NCBI GenBank assembly: GCA_020160915.1
Contig: JAIUPK010000003.1
Coordinates: 62,001-126,000 of the forward strand
Length of the DNA: 64,000 nucleotides
Source of the DNA: Actinomycetota bacterium
Lineage (GTDB): Bacteria > Actinomycetota > Actinomycetes > Actinomycetales > Microbacteriaceae
Direction: 5' to 3'
Part shown: positions 24,896 through 32,910 of the stretch, piece after piece
Position numbering within the stretch: the first letter of the stretch is position 1
Layout: each line of letters begins with the position of its first letter
Program-made: the position numbers and the translations under genes
The notes under the pieces: generated by a model
The model's database searches: none
What the model was told of the DNA's origin: nothing
What the model saw: only the letters and a program-made list of their open reading frames with translations

Positions 24896-25744
24896 CTACG
24901 GCTTGGGGATCGACGTGTAGGACTCCGGACGACGGTCGCGGTAGAACTGCCAGTCGTCGCGCATCTGGCGGATCATGTCCATGTCGAGGTCGCGGATGAG
25001 CAGCTCCTCCGAGTCACCGGAACCGCGCTCCCCCACGAAGTTGCCGCGCGGGTCGATGACCTGGCTCGTGCCATAGAAGTCGACTGCGAGGTCGCCGTAC
25101 TCGTTGTCTTCGCGACCGACCCGGTTGGGCTGGAGCACGAAGTAGCCGTTCGCAACCGCGGCGGCCGGACCTTCGACCTCCCAGAGCCGGTTGGAGAGAC
25201 CCGGCTTGGTGGCGTTCGGGTTGAAGACGATCTGGGCGCCGTTGAGCCCGAGCTCGCGCCATCCCTCGGGGAAGTGGCGGTCGTAGCAGATGTACAGACC
25301 GATGGGCCCGACGGCCGTGTTGAAGACCGGGTAGCCCATGTTTCCCGGGCGGAAGTAGAACTTCTCCCAGAAGCGATCAAGGTGCGGGATGTGGTGCTTG
25401 CGGTACTTGCCGAGGATGGTGCCGTCGGCATCCACCATCACGGCGGTGTTGTAGTACACCCCGGGCATGTCCTCCTCGTAGATGGGCAGCACCATCACGA
25501 GGTTCAGCTCCTTGGCGAGCTTGGCGAAGCGCTGCACGATCGGGCCGTCGGCCGGTTCGGCATACGCGTAGTACTTCTTGTCTTCGGTGATGCCGAAGTA
25601 CGGACCGTAGAAGAGCTCCTGGAAGCAGATCACCTGCGCGCCCTGGGCCGCCGCGTCGCGCGCGAACTGCTCGTGTTTGGCGAGCATGGACTCCTTGTCA
25701 CCCGTCCACGTCGTCTGGGTGAGTGCTGCGCGAACCACGGTCAT
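24896..25744 (-). CDS. nitrilase-superfamily amidohydrolase, beta-ureidopropionase-like
   Basis: 282 residues with the complete Glu-Lys-Cys triad: E43 (CFQELF), K116 (KYRKHHIP) and C153 (YICYDRHFPEGWRELG). The PEGWR motif after the cysteine is shared with beta-ureidopropionases, which convert N-carbamoyl-beta-alanine to beta-alanine, CO2 and ammonia. This is the step after dihydropyrimidinase, encoded next in the operon. N-carbamoyl-D-amino-acid hydrolase is an alternative. First gene of the eight-gene run; GAGGAG nine bases before ATG 25744. Confidence 0.88.
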   Translation of the reverse strand: MTVVRAALTQTTWTGDKESMLAKHEQFARDAAAQGAQVICFQELFYGPYFGITEDKKYYAYAEPADGPIVQRFAKLAKELNLVMVLPIYEEDMPGVYYNTAVMVDADGTILGKYRKHHIPHLDRFWEKFYFRPGNMGYPVFNTAVGPIGLYICYDRHFPEGWRELGLNGAQIVFNPNATKPGLSNRLWEVEGPAAAVANGYFVLQPNRVGREDNEYGDLAVDFYGTSQVIDPRGNFVGERGSGDSEELLIRDLDMDMIRQMRDDWQFYRDRRPESYTSIPKP

Positions 25745-25797
25745 CTCTGTGCTCTCCTCGCTGGAACCTTTTGTTATTCTGGGGCCTAAACATTTCC

Positions 25798-25822
25798 CGA
25801 ACGTTACGTTTCGTGACGTTCG
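25798..25822. promoter_or_regulatory. imperfect palindrome in the divergent MocR promoter region
   Basis: CGAACGTTACG (25798-25808), TTT, CGTGACGTTCG (25812-25822): 10 of 11 positions pair. It lies between the divergent nitrilase-type gene (start 25744) and the MocR regulator gene (start 25852), the usual place for a MocR operator. Confidence 0.6.
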
Positions 25823-25851
25823 GCGTAAATCTCGACACTACGGCGGTTCCC

Positions 25852-27174
25852 ATGAAGTCGGTAGCCCTCGCGATCGAGGAACCCACACCTCGGGGCATCG
25901 CCGCATCGATCGCTCGGATGATCACGAGCGGCGACCTCGCGCCCGGAGATCGCCTGCCGACCGTGCGGGCGCTGGCGGCCGACCTCGGTGTCAGCCCGGC
26001 CACTGTCAGCCACGCGTGGCAGACACTGTCGGCCAACGGGCTCATCATCAGCCGTGGGCGTAGCGGGAGCGTCGTGCGCGCGGTGCCCAAGGATTGGCTG
26101 CCGCTGCGCTATCGCGGCATGGACGGCGACCTCGACGCGCGACTCGACCTCTCTCGAGGCACCCCCGACCCCGAACTGCTGCCCGACCTGATGGCCTCCC
26201 TCGCGCGGTTGTCCGGACGGGCCGACACCACCAGCTATCTGCAGAAGCCCGACATCCCGGAGCTGCACGACCTGCTGCGCGAGACCTGGCCGGCGCCGGT
26301 TGAGGCGCTCACGGTGACCAACGGCGCCCTCGATGCGATCGACCGGGTGCTCGCACGTGCCACGCGATTCGGCGATCGGGTGATCGTCGGCAACCCCACT
26401 TTTGCGCCGTTCTTCGACCTGCTCGACCACTATGGGCTCGAGGCCCTGCCGGTCGACCTCGACGACGAGGGGATGATCCCCGAGCACTTCCTCGCGGCAC
26501 TCGGTCACGCACCCGCGGTCATACTTCTGCAGAACCGGGCTCACAACCCCAGCGGCATCTCGATGACGGCGGCCCGTGCCGAGAAGTTGGCCTGGATGCT
26601 GCACCGCAGCCGCACCGCGCCCAACACCATCGTCGTCGAGGACGACCACTCCGGGGCGATCTCCACAGCCCCGCTGGTGAGCCTGGCCGCGTGGATGCCC
26701 GACCGGGTGCTGCACGTGCGCAGCTACTCGAAGACCCACGGACCCGACCTGCGGATCGGCGCGCTCGGCGGCCCGCGCGCGCTCGTCGAGCAGGTCATCT
26801 CGCACCGCCTGCTGGGGCCGGGCTGGACCTCCCGCATGGTGCAGTCGATTCTCTTCGACCTGCTCACCAACCCGGAGGCGGTTCGGCGTGTGTCGACCGC
26901 GCGGGACGTGTACGCCCAGCGCCGCGCAACCTTCAGCGCCGCGATGGCGCGCGAGGGCATCGTGCTTCCGATCGGCGACGGCATCAACGCCTGGGTGCCG
27001 GTGGCCGACGAGCGCGCGGCGATCGTGAGTCTCGCGGCGGCGGGGATCAGGGTGGCGCCCGGCTCGCCGTTCCAGCTGGGCGGGGGCGCACCGCACCTGC
27101 GCGTCACGGTGGGACGCATCTCCGGCGAGTTCGACTCGATCGCGGCGGCGCTCGCGGTGGCGGCGCGGGCCTGA
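25852..27174 (+). CDS. MocR-type transcriptional regulator (GntR wHTH + aminotransferase fold)
   Basis: 440 residues. The N-terminal winged helix (about 10-75) includes GDRLPTVRALAADLGVSPATVSHAWQTL. The rest is a class I aminotransferase-like domain with AHNPSG and the PLP lysine in VRSYSKTHGPDLRIGAL. MocR proteins sense PLP-linked amino compounds and regulate neighbouring genes. Divergent from the pyrimidine operon and 108 bases from its first gene, so it very probably controls it, perhaps sensing beta-alanine or a related amine. ATG 25852 is preferred over upstream ATG codons, which would add an atypical N terminus. Confidence 0.9.
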   Translation: MKSVALAIEEPTPRGIAASIARMITSGDLAPGDRLPTVRALAADLGVSPATVSHAWQTLSANGLIISRGRSGSVVRAVPKDWLPLRYRGMDGDLDARLDLSRGTPDPELLPDLMASLARLSGRADTTSYLQKPDIPELHDLLRETWPAPVEALTVTNGALDAIDRVLARATRFGDRVIVGNPTFAPFFDLLDHYGLEALPVDLDDEGMIPEHFLAALGHAPAVILLQNRAHNPSGISMTAARAEKLAWMLHRSRTAPNTIVVEDDHSGAISTAPLVSLAAWMPDRVLHVRSYSKTHGPDLRIGALGGPRALVEQVISHRLLGPGWTSRMVQSILFDLLTNPEAVRRVSTARDVYAQRRATFSAAMAREGIVLPIGDGINAWVPVADERAAIVSLAAAGIRVAPGSPFQLGGGAPHLRVTVGRISGEFDSIAAALAVAARA

Positions 27175-27352
27175 CGCGCGGTGTCGCGGGCCTGACGCTC
27201 CGCGCCGCGCGGCGGCGATAGGCTGTACGCACTTCGACCCGAGCGCCGCGTATGGCGTGGTTCGTCGCTCCTGACTTGGGGCGGCCGGTCATCCGCAGCC
27301 TCTCGTGCTGCGTATCCGACCCAGCCCATGTCCCCTGCCCAGGAAGCCCGTC

Positions 27353-28330
27353 ATGTCACGTCTGCACCGCGCCGTTCCGATCGTTCTCGCCGCCGCCCTC
27401 GCCCTCACCGGCTGCGCCACCGCGAGCGCGCCGAGCCCCTCCCCGACCATCGACGTTGCCGCTCCGGTAACCGTCGACAACTGCGGCGTCTCGGTGACGT
27501 TCGACACGGCACCCGAGCGCGTGGTGACCATCAAGAGCTCCACCACGGAGCTGCTGCTGGCGCTGGGACTCGGCGACCGCATCGTGGGCACGGCGTTCCA
27601 GGACGGCCCGGTGCCTGCGGAGTGGGCCGATGCCGCGGCGAGCATCCCGTCGATCTCCGACTTCGTGCCCAACGAGGAGGCCGTGCTGCAGCTGACCCCC
27701 GACCTCGTGTTCGGCGGCTGGGAGTCGAACTTCGCCTCCGACGGGGTCGGTGAACGTGCGGAGCTCGAGTCGCTGGGCGTGAACACGTACGTGGCGCCGT
27801 CGGCGTGCCGCAGCATCCAGCCCCCGAAGCTGACCTGGGACGACGTGTTCGGCGACATCAGCGAGGTGGCGTCGATCTTCCGCGTCGACGCCACGGCCCT
27901 CGTCGCCGACCAGCAGGCCCGAGTGGATGCCCTGCTCGCCGACCAGCCCGGCCAGGGTCGCACCGCCCTCTGGTACTCCTCCGGCGACGACACCCCCTAC
28001 GTGGGAGCGGGACTCGGCGCGCCCGAACTCGTGCTCGAGACCCTCGGACTGACCAACATCGCGGCCGACGTCGATGCCACGTGGGCTCCGCTGAACTGGG
28101 AGGTCGTCGTCGACGCCGACCCCGACGTGATCGTGCTGGTGGACGCGACCTGGAACACGGCAAAGGACAAGATCGCAATGCTCGAGGCCAACCCGGCAAC
28201 CCAGAACCTCAGCGCCGTGAAGGCCGGCAGCTACCTCATCCTGCCGTTCGCCGCGACCGAGGCGGGCGTGCGTTCGGTCGAGGCGACGGAGTCGCTGCGC
28301 GACCAGTTGGCGGTGATCGATGGGTCGTGA
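27353..28330 (+). CDS. ABC substrate-binding lipoprotein, putative F420-0 type
   Basis: 325 residues with signal and lipobox ALTGC. A FepB/BtuF-type fold: VVTIKSSTTELLLALGLGDRIVGTAF at the N lobe, LQLTPDLVFGGWESNF, and VDADPDVIVLVDATWNTAKDKIAMLEANP in the C lobe. These phrases match, from memory, the actinobacterial family proposed to import F420-0 (F420 without its glutamate tail); Fe-siderophore or cobalamin binding is the alternative. The permease and ATPase genes follow with overlaps, and cofE lies 10 kb away. ATG 27353 precedes the signal directly. Confidence 0.85.
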   Translation: MSRLHRAVPIVLAAALALTGCATASAPSPSPTIDVAAPVTVDNCGVSVTFDTAPERVVTIKSSTTELLLALGLGDRIVGTAFQDGPVPAEWADAAASIPSISDFVPNEEAVLQLTPDLVFGGWESNFASDGVGERAELESLGVNTYVAPSACRSIQPPKLTWDDVFGDISEVASIFRVDATALVADQQARVDALLADQPGQGRTALWYSSGDDTPYVGAGLGAPELVLETLGLTNIAADVDATWAPLNWEVVVDADPDVIVLVDATWNTAKDKIAMLEANPATQNLSAVKAGSYLILPFAATEAGVRSVEATESLRDQLAVIDGS

Positions 28331-29363
28331 TGTCGAGGGATCTCGGCAGGCTCGATCACGGGTTCCGCTGGGGCTGTGGGCCGCGGGGCTCGGGCTGCTG
28401 CTCGTCGCCTCGGTGACGCTCGCCGTCACGATCGGGCCCGCCGACATCCGCTTCGATGAGGTGTGGGCGTCGATCCTCAGCCACCTCGGCATCGGCGCGA
28501 ACCCGCTCACCGACCTGCGCGACGGAATCGTCTGGGAGCTGCGGCTGCCGCGCATCCTCACCGCGGCGGCGGTTGGCGCCGGCCTCGCCCTGAGCGGCGC
28601 CGTCATGCAGGCCATCACCCGCAACCCGCTCGCCGACCCCTACCTGCTCGGCCTGTCGAGCGGCGCCTCGCTCGGCGCGGTGTCGGTGCTGCTGCTCGGA
28701 CTCGCCGTGCTGCTGCCACTCGCCGCGTTCCTCGGCTCGATGCTCGCGCTCGGTCTTACCTTGCTGCTGGCCAGCTCGCTCGGGCGCATCACCCCCACCC
28801 GCACCGTGCTCGCCGGGCTCGCCGTGTCGGCGCTGGCCTCCGCCATCACGAGTCTCGTCATCTTCTGGGCAGTGACCGGTGACTCCTACCGGGAGATCCT
28901 CGGCTGGCTGCTCGGCTCCCTCGCTGGCGCCCGCTGGCCCGCCGTGGCGATCTCGTTCGGCGCGATCCTCATCGCCGGCGTGCCCATCATGCTCACCGGC
29001 AAGCTGCTTGACGCCTTCGCGTTCGGCGACGTGTCCGCGTCGTCGTTGGGGGTCAACGTGAGCGCGACGCGGTGGGGGCTGCTCGGGGCATCCGCGCTGC
29101 TGACTGGGGCGATGGTGTCGGTGTCGGGGTCGATCGGATTCGTGGGACTCGTGCTCCCGCACGCCGTGCGCCTGCTGGTCGGCAGCGGGCATCGGGCGCT
29201 GCTGCCCCTCTCCGCGCTGGTCGGCGGCATCTTCCTCGTCTGGGCCGACACGCTCGCGCGCACCGTCTTCGACCCGCGCGAACTGCCCGTCGGAATCGTG
29301 ACCGCCATCATCGGTGCACCCGTCTTCGCCGTACTGCTGGCCCGGCGCAGGGGGCTGACATGA
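28320..29363 (+). CDS. FecCD-type ABC permease, putative F420-0 importer
   Basis: 347 residues with nine or ten membrane helices. Family marks: LRLPRILTAAAVGAGLALSGAVMQAITRNPLADPYLLGLSSGASLGAV and GSIGFVGLVLPHAVRLLVGSGHR near the C terminus, where the ATPase contacts. Starts inside the last codons of the binding-protein gene (11-base overlap) and ends on the ATPase start (ATGA). The first 15 codons contain a degenerate family B-like stretch (CTCGGCAGGCTCGAT). Confidence 0.9.
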   Translation: MGRDVEGSRQARSRVPLGLWAAGLGLLLVASVTLAVTIGPADIRFDEVWASILSHLGIGANPLTDLRDGIVWELRLPRILTAAAVGAGLALSGAVMQAITRNPLADPYLLGLSSGASLGAVSVLLLGLAVLLPLAAFLGSMLALGLTLLLASSLGRITPTRTVLAGLAVSALASAITSLVIFWAVTGDSYREILGWLLGSLAGARWPAVAISFGAILIAGVPIMLTGKLLDAFAFGDVSASSLGVNVSATRWGLLGASALLTGAMVSVSGSIGFVGLVLPHAVRLLVGSGHRALLPLSALVGGIFLVWADTLARTVFDPRELPVGIVTAIIGAPVFAVLLARRRGLT

Positions 29364-30241
29364 GCGGGCTCGAGGGTTCGCGAATCACCGTGAGCGCCGG
29401 CGGCGCGCTGCTCATCGACGGCGTCTCGGTCGAGGCACCCGACGGCACCCTCACCGCGCTCATCGGGCCCAACGGTGCCGGCAAGTCCACGCTGCTGCGG
29501 GCGCTCGCGGCCGTGCAGCGACCCCGCGAGGGCTCGGTGCGCTTCGACGGCGACGACCTGCTCGGAATGCCGCGGCGCCAGCGCGCCCGCCTCGCCGCCC
29601 TCGTCGAACAGGATGCCGCCACCGACCTCGCCATGCCCGTCACCTCGGTCGTGGAGCTGGGCCGTCTCCCCCACCAGTCACTCTGGGCCGTGGACCCGGC
29701 CGACACCATCGTGACCGGCGCGCTCGACGCGGTCGGCATGAGCGACTTCGCCGCCCGCGACTTCGGCACCCTCTCCGGCGGCGAACGCCAGCGGGTCATG
29801 CTCGCCCGCGCGCTCGCGCAGCAGCCGCGCCTGCTGCTGCTCGACGAACCCACCAACCACCTCGACATCGGCGCCCAACTCGCGGTTCTCGGGTTGCTGC
29901 GCACACTCGCCGGCGACGGGATGACCGTGGTCGCCGCCCTGCACGACCTCGGCCTCGCCGCCACCTACGCCGACAACGTGATCGTGCTGCGCGCCGGCCG
30001 CGTCGTCGCCGCCGGACCGACAGTCGACACGCTGACGCCCGAACTCATCCGCGAGGTGTACGGGGTGGAGGCCGTGGTGCTGCACAATCCGGTCACGGGG
30101 CGGCCGGTGATTGCGTTGTCGCCGCTGGGGTGGCGGCGCGGCGCTCAGATGACGTCCACGTCCAGTACCGCTCCGAGTCGCGCGAGGCCGGCCACGACAT
30201 CCGCCTCGATTCGAAGACCGCCCAAGTTGTCACCGGGGTGA
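29360..30241 (+). CDS. ABC ATP-binding protein, putative F420-0 importer
   Basis: 293 residues with Walker A GPNGAGKST (about 35-43), signature LSGGERQRVMLA, Walker B LLLLDEPTNHLDI and switch His in ALHDLGLAA, the FecE/BtuD arrangement. After the normal end of the fold (GRPVIALSPLGWRR) there is an odd 30-residue Ser/Thr/Arg-rich tail lying wholly over the convergent DUF4279-like gene (97-base overlap). The tail looks like read-through after loss of an earlier stop, perhaps when the neighbour arrived. Confidence 0.9.
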   Translation: MSGLEGSRITVSAGGALLIDGVSVEAPDGTLTALIGPNGAGKSTLLRALAAVQRPREGSVRFDGDDLLGMPRRQRARLAALVEQDAATDLAMPVTSVVELGRLPHQSLWAVDPADTIVTGALDAVGMSDFAARDFGTLSGGERQRVMLARALAQQPRLLLLDEPTNHLDIGAQLAVLGLLRTLAGDGMTVVAALHDLGLAATYADNVIVLRAGRVVAAGPTVDTLTPELIREVYGVEAVVLHNPVTGRPVIALSPLGWRRGAQMTSTSSTAPSRARPATTSASIRRPPKLSPG

Positions 30242-30522
30242 AGCGAGAGATAGGCCCGGATTCGCCCACCGCGGTCTCGGATCCAACTCGCGTTGATGCC
30301 GTTTCCTTCAAGAAGGGCGATGTGTTCAGCCAGGAAGGTAGACACGTCGGAACCCACGTCCCGATCCCCGTGGATATGGCGCGTGAACCCGTAGCTCACG
30401 ACCTTCTTGTTTTTTCGCCGCGTGTTGGCCAGCCACTCTGGGACCGGATCCAGCTCACTGTCGAAGTACAGAGATAGCGAAATGGATGCCCCGAGCACCT
30501 CGTTCTCGTCGCCATCATCCAC
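30145..30522 (-). CDS. DUF4279-like small protein
   Basis: 125 residues. A beta strand SISLSLYFDSELDP at the start, then RKNKKVVSYGFTRHI, and an end GGLRIEADVVAGLARLGAVLDVDVI that resembles the closing part of DUF4279 immunity-like proteins. Assignment rests on pattern memory only. It overlaps the end of the ABC ATPase gene on the opposite strand and is preceded by two family A repeats. Function unknown. Confidence 0.6.
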   Translation of the reverse strand: MDDGDENEVLGASISLSLYFDSELDPVPEWLANTRRKNKKVVSYGFTRHIHGDRDVGSDVSTFLAEHIALLEGNGINASWIRDRGGRIRAYLSLHPGDNLGGLRIEADVVAGLARLGAVLDVDVI

Positions 30523-30556
30523 AGCCCAATCCTCTCGTACCTCGGGAAGCTCCGGG

Positions 30557-30589
30557 GGTTTCGATACGCCGCTTCGCGGCTACTCAACC
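30557..30589. repeat. family A palindromic repeat unit
   Basis: GGTTTCGATAC, hairpin GCCGC-TTC-GCGGC, TACTCAACC: one complete 33-base unit upstream of the DUF4279-like gene. Confidence 0.9.
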
Positions 30590-30608
30590 AGCGGAGAGGC
30601 GCAGGCCG

Positions 30609-30666
30609 GGTTTCGATACGCCGCTTCGCGGCTACTCAACCGGCGCGAGAGGCGCGGCTACTCAAC
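30609..30666. repeat. family A repeat unit plus partial copy
   Basis: A complete 33-base unit (30609-30641) identical to the one at 30557, followed by a tail fragment GCGGCTACTCAACC (30653-30666). The fragment, read on the minus strand as GGTTGAGTAG, contains the last Val and Glu codons and the stop of the transglutaminase gene. Confidence 0.88.
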
Positions 30667-32910
30667 CGGCGGGGCCACCGGTCGCGGCAACCACGCCGCC
30701 ACCAGCGAGCGCGGCAGCACCGCCGCCGCGAGCCGTGCGCCCACACCTGCGCCGCGACGGAGGCCGCGCAGCACGATCCGCAGCTCATCGACCGGAACGG
30801 GCGTGCGGGACGCCCCGGCGAAAGCCTGCGCCTCCAGGGCCGCCGTGAGGTGGTTGAGCGCGTCACGCTCGCCGGGATCCAGCAGCTCGCCCAGTTCGGC
30901 GGCCGCCTGGCGAGGCGTGAGAGACGACGACAACGGGATACCGAGGTCCGTGACCACGGCAGTCAGTTCCTGCCAGGCGGCGCGGGTCGAGCCGGCGCGA
31001 GCGGCAGCCAGGCGGCGGCGGCCGGCCGCCAGACGCAGAGCCCACGGGGTCGCGAGCACGGCCACGAGCAGCACGAGCAGGAAGGGCAGCGGCGAGATGG
31101 GGGCTGCCGCGGCATCCGGGGCGGCGGTGTCGGGATCGGTGTTCGTGTCCTCGGGGGGAAGCGACGGCGCGACCGTCGGTGCCGCCGTGGGCGCCGAGGT
31201 CGGCTTCGGCGGAACCGACTCATCGACGTCGGGAGTCGACGGGTCGTCCTGGCTGAGGGGCGCGAAAGCGGGCTCGGTGCCGCGACCCGGTGTGGGCTCG
31301 AACCGCACCCAGCCGATGCCAGCGAAGTACAGCTCCGGCCAGGCGTGCAGGTTGTCGGTCGACACCCGGTACAGCGTCTCGGTCGCGGGCGCGTCATCCG
31401 GAAGTGCCTGATCGGGCACGCCCTGGGCCTCTCCCGCCGCGCCATCGGGCTCGCCCTGAGTGAAGCCGACAACCACCCGCGCCGGGATGCCCAGGGTACG
31501 CGCCATCGCCGCCATCGCCGAGGAGAAGTGCACGCAGTACCCCGACTTCGCCTCCAGGAACGCGCCCAGCACCGCAGCGCCCGACCCGTCGAACCCCTGC
31601 TCGACCGGGGCATCCTGCGAATAGGTGAAGTCGCCGCCCCGGAAGTACGACTGCAGGGTGATCGCCTTGTCGTAGTTGCTCGCGGCGGCCCCCACCACCT
31701 CTCGCGCGGTCTTCGCCACGATCGCCGGCAGATCCTCCGGGATCACCAGGTAGCGCTCCAGCCCCGGCTCGACCGTCGTCCCGGCCGCGACGAGCTGCTC
31801 GATCGAGGGCGCGATGTCGACGCTCTGCACCTCGTACTCCTGATTGCGGGCGTTCGAACTCTCGGTGCGGATCGACAGCCCGTCGGGCTCCCACCACCAG
31901 TCCCCGTCGAGCCCCGTGATCGACTCCGGCGCGTAGGGCACCGGAAGCCAGCGGCTCAGGGTGCTGGCCACGGTGACATCGGTGATCGTCGTCGACCGGG
32001 GCACATCCTCGCCGAGACCCGGCACCGGGCCGATGGCGTCCACACCGTTGCCGGGCACCCGGTCGGTGGCGGTCGGCTCCCACGACTCGCCGGTGAAGTT
32101 ATCGAGGGCCGTCAGCCGGAGGTACTGCCCGCCGGGCACCGACGTCGTGTAGGTCAACGCCAGCGACGGATCGGCCCGACGCAGGTCGTTGCCGAGAGTG
32201 ATGATCGGGTTCAGGCCCGTCGTGAAACCCGAGCCCGAGCCACCTGCGTTGCTCGGCTCCACTGCCGGCAGCACCAGCGGCAGCACCAGCGAGGCGGCGA
32301 GTGCCGCGGCGGCCGTGCCGAGCGCGAACCGCCGCGGCCGCGACCCGAACAGCATGATCGCCAGCCACGCCACCGCCGTCAGCAAGAACACCAGGGCGTT
32401 GCTCAACTCCGCCCGCACCAGACTCGGAACCAGCAGCAACGCCAGCAGCGGCACCCCCACCAGCGCGGGCGTGCGGAACTGGTGTGCCACCGTGTCGGCG
32501 GCGAGAGCGATCGCGGCCGCCCCGAGACAGATCAGATAGACGATGCCCTTGTCGGCATCCGCTGGCAAGGACTGGGCGGAGATCGACGTCGTGCCCGCGA
32601 GCTCCAGCTGGTGGAACGCGTCGAACGTCGCGAACGTCGGGATGACCCCGAGCAGAGCCGTGCCCGGCGCAAACAGCAGGGTGATGGATGCCACGGCAGC
32701 CCCGAACCCGGCAACGCTCGCCCACACCCGGTGCCGAGCCGTGGAGCGCACGATCGCCGCGGCCAGCAGCACGACCAGCGTCACCAGCATGAACATGAAC
32801 CACCACGCCACGTCGTTGAGCACGCTCGACAGCCCTGCCGCAGCGATGCCGATCGCCACCAGGATCAGGGCGCTGAGCACCCAGTGCGCCTGAGATCTAC
32901 GCGCTGCCAC
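30658..32910 (-). CDS. transglutaminase-domain membrane protein (TgpA/DUF3488-like)
   Basis: About 750 residues. N-terminal block of six or so membrane helices (DUF3488 type), then an extracellular transglutaminase core with Cys in AKSGYCVHFSSAMA, His in STDNLHAWPELY and the acidic residue in VRFEPTPGRG, a Pro/Thr/Asp-rich spacer, one more membrane helix and a cytoplasmic DUF4129-like tail. GTG 32910 gives a 14-base overlap with the DUF58 gene; GTG 32970 is a longer option. Third gene after moxR and DUF58. The C terminus (PPVE-stop) comes from repeat DNA. Confidence 0.88.
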   Translation of the reverse strand: MAARRSQAHWVLSALILVAIGIAAAGLSSVLNDVAWWFMFMLVTLVVLLAAAIVRSTARHRVWASVAGFGAAVASITLLFAPGTALLGVIPTFATFDAFHQLELAGTTSISAQSLPADADKGIVYLICLGAAAIALAADTVAHQFRTPALVGVPLLALLLVPSLVRAELSNALVFLLTAVAWLAIMLFGSRPRRFALGTAAAALAASLVLPLVLPAVEPSNAGGSGSGFTTGLNPIITLGNDLRRADPSLALTYTTSVPGGQYLRLTALDNFTGESWEPTATDRVPGNGVDAIGPVPGLGEDVPRSTTITDVTVASTLSRWLPVPYAPESITGLDGDWWWEPDGLSIRTESSNARNQEYEVQSVDIAPSIEQLVAAGTTVEPGLERYLVIPEDLPAIVAKTAREVVGAAASNYDKAITLQSYFRGGDFTYSQDAPVEQGFDGSGAAVLGAFLEAKSGYCVHFSSAMAAMARTLGIPARVVVGFTQGEPDGAAGEAQGVPDQALPDDAPATETLYRVSTDNLHAWPELYFAGIGWVRFEPTPGRGTEPAFAPLSQDDPSTPDVDESVPPKPTSAPTAAPTVAPSLPPEDTNTDPDTAAPDAAAAPISPLPFLLVLLVAVLATPWALRLAAGRRRLAAARAGSTRAAWQELTAVVTDLGIPLSSSLTPRQAAAELGELLDPGERDALNHLTAALEAQAFAGASRTPVPVDELRIVLRGLRRGAGVGARLAAAVLPRSLVAAWLPRPVAPPVE

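Noticed and set aside
27175-27352. Possible cobalamin or other riboswitch before the ABC binding-protein gene
   Set aside because: I looked for conserved riboswitch boxes and saw none; only GC-rich sequence with short hairpins.
29072-29359. Longer N terminus for the ABC ATPase
   Set aside because: This part is an alternative frame of the permease gene; the ATPase starts at the ATGA overlap at 29360.
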